Below are positions 58,601-64,000 of a stretch of 64,000 nt of DNA, one piece after another. Each line of letters starts with the position of its first letter. The stretch's first letter is position 1. The notes under the pieces were generated by a model. It did not search any database and was not told the origin of the DNA. It was given only the letters and a program-made list of their open reading frames with translations. The translations under genes were made by a program, and so were the position numbers. Source of the stretch: Galeruca laticollis (lineage: Eukaryota; Arthropoda; Insecta; Coleoptera; Chrysomelidae); contig OY998175.1 in NCBI GenBank assembly GCA_963921935.1, forward strand, positions 229,918,122 through 229,982,121, read 5' to 3'.

Positions 58601-61600
58601 TTTTAATAGTTTATCAATGGAAAATCGTGTTTGGTGTTTGAAATCTAAACTGCGTGTTATTATTTTTCAATTTTTTATTGAAAAATTTATAATTTCATAA
58701 AATGTTTGAAAAAATGGTTTTTTTATATAATAAATAACCAAAAAAAATAAATTTTTCACTGTACATTTTATCTAGAATTGTTTTTGGTTAACATTTTTTT
58801 CTAAAACCGTTAATTTCGCGTTTAAAACATTTAGGAGTTCCTCGGGGTTCAGTTTTGAGGCCGTTCAGGTTCACTTTAAGCGTAAATTTTGAAATCTGTC
58901 ACTTTTAATTGTTTATCAATGGAAAATCGTGTTTGTTGTTTGATATTTAAACCACGTGTTGCTATTTTTCAATTTTTTATCAAACACTTTTTAGTTTCTA
59001 CATAAAACTTTGAATTTTTTTCTCAATTTCTCACTGTAAATTTTCCCCAACGTTGCGTTTTTTTGTTAAAATCAATAATTTCGTGTTTAAAAAATTTGGG
59101 AGTTCCTCGGGGTTCCGTTTCGGTTCACTTTATGCGAAAATGATGAATTTTCCAATTTTTACATATTTTTTTATGTAATAAATAACCAAAAAAACAAACT
59201 GTTAATTTCGCGTTTAAAACATTTAGAAGTTCCTAGGGGTTCAGTTCTGAGGCCGTTTCGGATCACTTTAAGCGTACATTTTGAAATCTGTCACTTTTAA
59301 TAATCTATCAATGGAAAATCGCGTTTGGTGTTTGATATCTAAACTGCGTGTTGTTATTTTTCAATTTTCTAAATTCATAAAACTTTTGAAAAAATGGTTT
59401 TTATATAATACATAATCAAAAAAATAAATTTTTCACTGTACATTTTATCTAGAATTGTTTTTGGTTAAATTTTTTTTCTAAAACCGTTTATTTAGAGTTT
59501 AAAACATTTAGGATTTCCTCGGGGTTCATTTCTGAGGCCGTTTCGATCCAATTTAAGCGTAAATACTTTCAATAGTGAATTAATAGAAAATCGTGTTTCT
59601 GTTTGATATTTAAACCACGTGTTGCTATTTTTCATTTTATTATCAAACACTTTTTAGTTTCTACATAAAATTTATAATTTTTTTTTTCATCTAATAAATA
59701 ATCATAAAAATCAATTTTCCCTAAAATTACGTTTTTTTGTTAAAACTATTAATTTCGTGTTTAAAAAATGTTGGAGCTCCTCAGGGTTCCGTTTTGCCGC
59801 CGTTTCGGTTCACTTTAAGCGTAAATGATGAAATTTTCAATTTTTACATGAATTTTTTGGAAAAAGGGTTTCTTATGTAGCAAAAATTAAAAAAAAAAAC
59901 AATTTTCCAGTGTCAATTATACCTAAAACTGTGTTTTTGGTCAAAATTGGATTTAAAACTCAAATTTTGTTTTTAATAAAATTTGGGGGTTCCGTGTTGA
60001 GGCCGTTTCGATTCACTTTATGCGTAAATGATGAAAATTCTAATTTCTACATTAATTTTTTTTGAAAAAATGGTTTTTATATAATAACCAAAAACATGAA
60101 TTTTTGGACTGTCAGTTTCGTCTTAAATTGCGATTTTTATCAAAAAATGAATTAAAACTGTTAGATTTCGTGTTTGAAAAATTTAGGAATTCCACAGGGT
60201 TCAGTTTTGCGGCCGTTTCCATTCAGTTTATGTGTAAATGATGAAATTTCTAATTTCTACATTAAATCTTTTGAAAAAATGGTTTTTACATACGAAATAA
60301 CCAAAAAAGCAATTTTTGACTGTCAGTTGTGTCTAAAATTGTGTTTTTTTGGTTATAAAATGATTTAAAACCATTAATTTCGTTTTTAAAAAAATTGAGA
60401 GTTCCTCGAGGTTCTGTTTTGAGGCCGTTTCGGATTACTTTAAGCGTAAATTTTGCAATCTGTCACTTTTAATAGTTTATCAATGGAAAATCGTGTTTGG
60501 TGTTTCATATCTAAACTGCGTGTTGCTATTTTTCAATTTTTTATGCAAACATTTCTAATTTCATAAAATTTTTGATAGAATGGTTTTTTATATAATAAAT
60601 AACCAAAAAAATAAATTTTTCACTGTAAATTTTAACTAGAACTGTTTTTGGTTAAAAAAAAATTCTAAAACCGTTAATTTCGCGTTTAAAACATTGAGGA
60701 GTTCCTCAGGATTCAGTTCTGAGGCCGTTCAGGTTCACTTTGAGCGTATATTTTGAAATCTCTCACTTTTAATAGTTTATCAATAGAATATCGTGTTCGT
60801 TGTTTAATATTTAAACCACGTGTTGCTATTTTTCAATTTTTTATCAAAAACTTTTCAGGTACTACATTAAATTTTCAGTTTTTTAGTTCTTATAATAAAT
60901 AATCATAAAAATCAATTTCCCACTGTAAATTTTCCCTAAAGTTGCGTTTTTTGTTAAAACCATTAATTTTGTGTTTAAAAAATGTTGGAGTTCCTCGGGG
61001 TTCCGTTTTGAGGCCGTTTCGGTTCACTTTATGCGTAAATGATGAAGTTTCCAATTTTTACATGAATTTTTTTGGAAAACGGATTTTTGATATAGCAAAA
61101 GCTGAAAAAAAAACAATTTTTCACTGTCAATTTTGTCTAAAACTGTGTTTTTTGGTCAAAATTTGATTTAAAACGATCAAATTTTGTTTTTAATAAAATT
61201 TGGGGGTTCCTCGGCCGTTTCGTTCACTTTATGGGTATATGATGAACATTCTAATTTCTACATTAATTAACCAAAAAAAATCAATTTTCCACTGTCAACT
61301 TTGCTGAAAATTGCATTTTTTTGTTGAAAAATTATTTACAACTGTTGTATTATGCGCTTAAAAACTTTGGGAATTCCATAGGGAAATTTCTAATTGCTAC
61401 ATTAAATTTTTTGGACAAAATGGTTTTTATATAATAGCAAAAAAATGAATTTTGGACTCTCAATTTCGTCTTAAATTGCGTTTTTTACCAAAAAATGAAT
61501 TAGATTTCGTGTTTGAAAAACTTGGGAATTCCACAGGGTTCAGTTTTGACGCCGTTTCCATTCACTTCATGCGTAAATGATGAAATTTCTAATTTATACA

Positions 61601-63983
61601 TAAAATTTTTTGAATTTTATATAATAGATAATCAAAAGAAGCAATTTTTCACTGTCAATATTCCCTAAGAATGCGTTTTTTCTTAAAAAGGATTTAAAAC
61701 AGTTAAATTCCGTGTTTAAAAATTTCGGAGTGCCACAGGGATATTTTTTTTGGCCGTTTGATTCACTTTACGCATATATGATGCAATCTTTAACTTTCTA
61801 TTTTCTATGATTGATTCCACTATCAATTTTTGTTAAAATTCAGTCATTCGATTATAAATAATCTAAAACCATTAAATTTCGCATTTAAAAAAATTGGTTG
61901 TACCTTGGGGGTCGGTTTTGAGCCCATTACCATTCCCCTTACGCACAAATGATATTTTTAAATTCAATATTAACACTTAGGCGATTCCAGGTTCGTCGTC
62001 AAGCTCAATAGCTACTTTGGGTTCACCGAAACCGGAAAAACGTCAAGCCAATTCCCCCCTACCTCCGCCACCCATCGTATCGAACTTCGATTTCCACGAC
62101 GACAAACTACAAATGTTAGGCAACCTCGACGATTTGTACGCCAAAGTGCAAAAAAATAAAAAAGAAGAAATCGGTACCGAAAAAATTGATATACCGAGCG
62201 TTATATTGGAAACAACGATTAGTAATAATGTAACGAGATCGTCTTTGGGTAGTAAAATACAACAACGAAGGTATAAAGATCATAATTACGAAACTCTGAA
62301 GAAATCGACGAGGAGAACGAGCGATCCGGGGTACGAAAAAATCCGGGGAAATACCGACGAACCCGGGTACGCCAGTATTAACGGACCGGAGAGTATACCG
62401 AGCTCGGATGCAGGGTACGAAGTACTCAAAGACAGGTAAATTTATATTTTACTGTATATAGGGAACATACAATGGTAGTTCGATGAATTTCTAGGTTAGA
62501 ACCGGATCCGAACTACGAGGAACTTCGACATCGCGCGTCAAACGCCAGCGATTCGTCCGCTTACACGAAAATCAAAGATTTAAATGATGGTTATTCCATA
62601 GTGAGGAAAAACAAAAGTATGTCCGTTTCTAGTTCCAACGAAGAACCTAATTACGAGAGTATGCGCAGCGAAGACGGTTCCAAATCAAATGACAGCGAAT
62701 CTGATCCTAATTACGAATCTGTCAATAACTCGGATCCCAATTACGAGACTGTCAAAGATATGGAAGATCCTTCGTACGAGAGATTGGACGAGGATTCGAG
62801 CAGGACGAATTCCGATTGCGATAGATCGAAGAAAAAAGGTAGGTGAATAATTTATTGGATGAATGCATTTTTTAACGCCCGATATAAAAACGGACAATAT
62901 TTGTCGCTTTTTACGACTATTTATTATTTATTGAACATTTTTAACTACAAATTGTGGCGCTCAAATTGATTTAATATAAAAACTCACTATATGTTGTATA
63001 ATTTCCAAATAATGATACGAATTCCTCATAAACTTTAAGTTTCTCATTGATAATGGCCCCAAATGGCGAATAAACGTTGATACGGTTTGTGAAATATCTA
63101 TATTGAATATAATAACGGACTATTTATCAACTAATTTTCAATTAATCATACGAATTGCTCATAAACTTTGACTTTATAATTGAAAATGGCGCCTAAATGG
63201 TGAGTAAAAACTGATTCGGTTCCTGAAATAAGTAGATTTAATACAAAAACTCAATATTTGTCGTATAATTTACAAATTAATGAAACGAATTGCTCATAAA
63301 CTTTCCGTTTTTCATTAAAAATGGCGCACAAATGGCGAGTAAAAATGTACACGTTTCGTGAAATATCTATAATTAATATAATAACGGACTATTTGCCGAA
63401 GAATTTTTAATTAATGATACGAATTGCTCATAAACTTTTATTTTATCATTGAAAATGGCGAGTAAAAACTAATCCGCTTCCTGAAATATGTAGATTTAAC
63501 GTAAAAACTCACTACTTGTCGTATAATTTCCAGTTAATTATACGATTTGTTCATAAAATTTGAGTTTATCATTGAATATGGCGCCCAAAGGGTGATTAAA
63601 AGTTGATACTGTCCGTGAAATATGTATGTTTAATATAACATTCTATTTGTCGAATAATACATCATACGTTATCATTTTCAAATTTTCAGCTATAAAATGA
63701 AAATCTAACCTATAAAATACCCTTTAAACACGTGCTAAAATTTTACAAAACGTTTTCTATCCATGTTTCAGAATCGGAGAAAAACGATACATCGGAAAGC
63801 TCTAGTAGCATAGGGAAATCTTCTTCCGACAAAACGGATCTCCCTTACGAGATATTAAATAATGATACCGATCTTCCCGGATACGAAAAAATTGGTACCA
63901 AAACGGCCAATATGGCGATACATTCAAATACCAATCACGATACGACAAATATACACGACGAAGATGGTATTTTTCAGGTCTAA
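55673..63983 (+). CDS. PAG1/Cbp-like transmembrane phosphotyrosine adaptor
   Basis: Ten exons are joined as 55673-55761, 55824-55958, 56011-56135, 56194-56416, 56470-56660, 56718-56840, 56892-57131, 61991-62435, 62495-62838 and 63772-63983. Phases are consistent, giving 708 residues. Residues 2-23 are one membrane span with almost no ectodomain, followed by CIC (21-23) and WRKK, a likely palmitoylated stop-transfer. The rest is hydrophilic and disordered-looking. It has an LPDIP motif near 84, PPLPI and PPPPP proline tracts, and about 21 Tyr motifs of the form YxxI/V/L/M. Many follow D-P-N/G (DPGYEKI, DPNYESV, DPNYETV). Pairs with ITAM spacing include YEIL-x8-YEKI (664-679). The C-terminus FQV fits a class II PDZ ligand. 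Vertebrate PAG1 has the same order of features. The exon 6 donor (gttcgt) is weak. A role as a Src-kinase/Csk scaffold is inference. Confidence 0.8.
57180..61960 (+). repeat. RT-derived tandem satellite filling intron 7
   Basis: About 18 units of roughly 200-300 bp each contain aaatttgggagttcctcggg, ttcagttttgaggccgtttc, ggttcactttatgcgtaaat, gatgaaatttctaatttcta, cataataaccaaaaaa-like spacers and cactgtcaattttg. The conserved block translates as NLGVPRGSVLRPFRFTLCVN followed by D, which is motif B of non-LTR reverse transcriptases plus its following segment. Clear copies start near 57475, 57665, 57875, 58080, 58290, 58525, 58830, 59090, 59505, 59765, 60180, 60395, 60985 and 61530. The two longest frames inside it (60174, 60942) are such fragments. 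Confidence 0.85.
62880..63700 (+). repeat. About 130-bp tandem repeat in intron 9
   Basis: Units with tatttgtcgtataatttcca, gatacgaattgctcataaac, tttatcattgaaaatggcgc, aaatggcgagtaaaa and gaaatatctatatt recur with anchors (cataaactt/cataaaatt) near 63029, 63162, 63294, 63429 and 63551. About five to six copies fill the intron between exons 9 and 10. Confidence 0.8.
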
Positions 63984-64000
63984 ACCGTATATTAGTAACC

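Noticed and set aside
60174..61166. Two short frames with reverse-transcriptase motif B as possible genes
   Set aside because: They are single units of the intronic satellite, not separate retroelement genes.
62685..62897. - strand frame in adaptor exon 9
   Set aside because: Antisense of the tyrosine-motif coding sequence.

Overview
This window is a eukaryotic nuclear sequence, most likely from an insect with a large, transposon-rich, AT-rich genome; a beetle is my guess, but nothing in the sequence proves the order. Host genes have short canonical GT-AG introns with some very long repeat-filled ones, the small heat-shock gene has a typical insect promoter (heat-shock element, TATA box, TCAGT initiator), and nearly every class of arthropod transposon is present.

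Region 1 (1 to about 26,270) is almost entirely mobile DNA. Two copies of one pogo-like DNA transposon (2566-7415, 3' end lost; 19460-22803, complete ends and TA target duplication) flank a nest of other elements. These are a deleted BEL/Pao LTR element inside pogo copy A, an R1/Jockey-type non-LTR element carrying its own hAT insertion, the tail of a third pogo-type transposase, a Tc1/mariner-related element with DD82E spacing that contains a structurally intact MULE, and a hAT element whose intron holds an RTE fragment. A GC-rich 135-bp satellite with an orientation switch (23180-24875) follows.

Region 2 (26,274-43,836) holds two host genes. A P3/SLC10A-type bile-acid-transporter-family gene runs over 12 kb on + in seven coding exons. 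Its introns contain a 70-bp higher-order tandem array, a 42-bp array on both sides of exon 5, and an antisense retroelement whose reading frame continues in frame into a USP2-like ubiquitin protease. ING3 (eight exons, - strand) comes next, separated by a 3.3 kb purine-skewed repeat.

Region 3 (43,837-54,282) contains an orphan heat-shock promoter, a PIF/Harbinger fragment, an intact small heat-shock protein gene, a triplicated 500-bp repeat with a solo LTR, a cyclophilin with altered catalytic residues, a tandem repeat invaded by several miniature inverted-repeat elements, and two small - strand genes: a CFAP97/hemingway-domain gene and a BLOC1S3-like gene.

Region 4 (55,673-63,983, + strand) is one ten-exon gene for a predicted 708-residue single-pass membrane adaptor. 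It has a juxtamembrane CxC, an LPxIP motif and about 21 YxxI/V/L/M motifs, several with ITAM spacing. The layout resembles vertebrate PAG1/Cbp. Its 4.9 kb intron is filled with a satellite that still encodes the motif-B region of a non-LTR reverse transcriptase. The adaptor and the retroelement-USP fusion are the two most noteworthy items. All exon boundaries were read by eye from splice consensus and reading phase; no homology search was possible.
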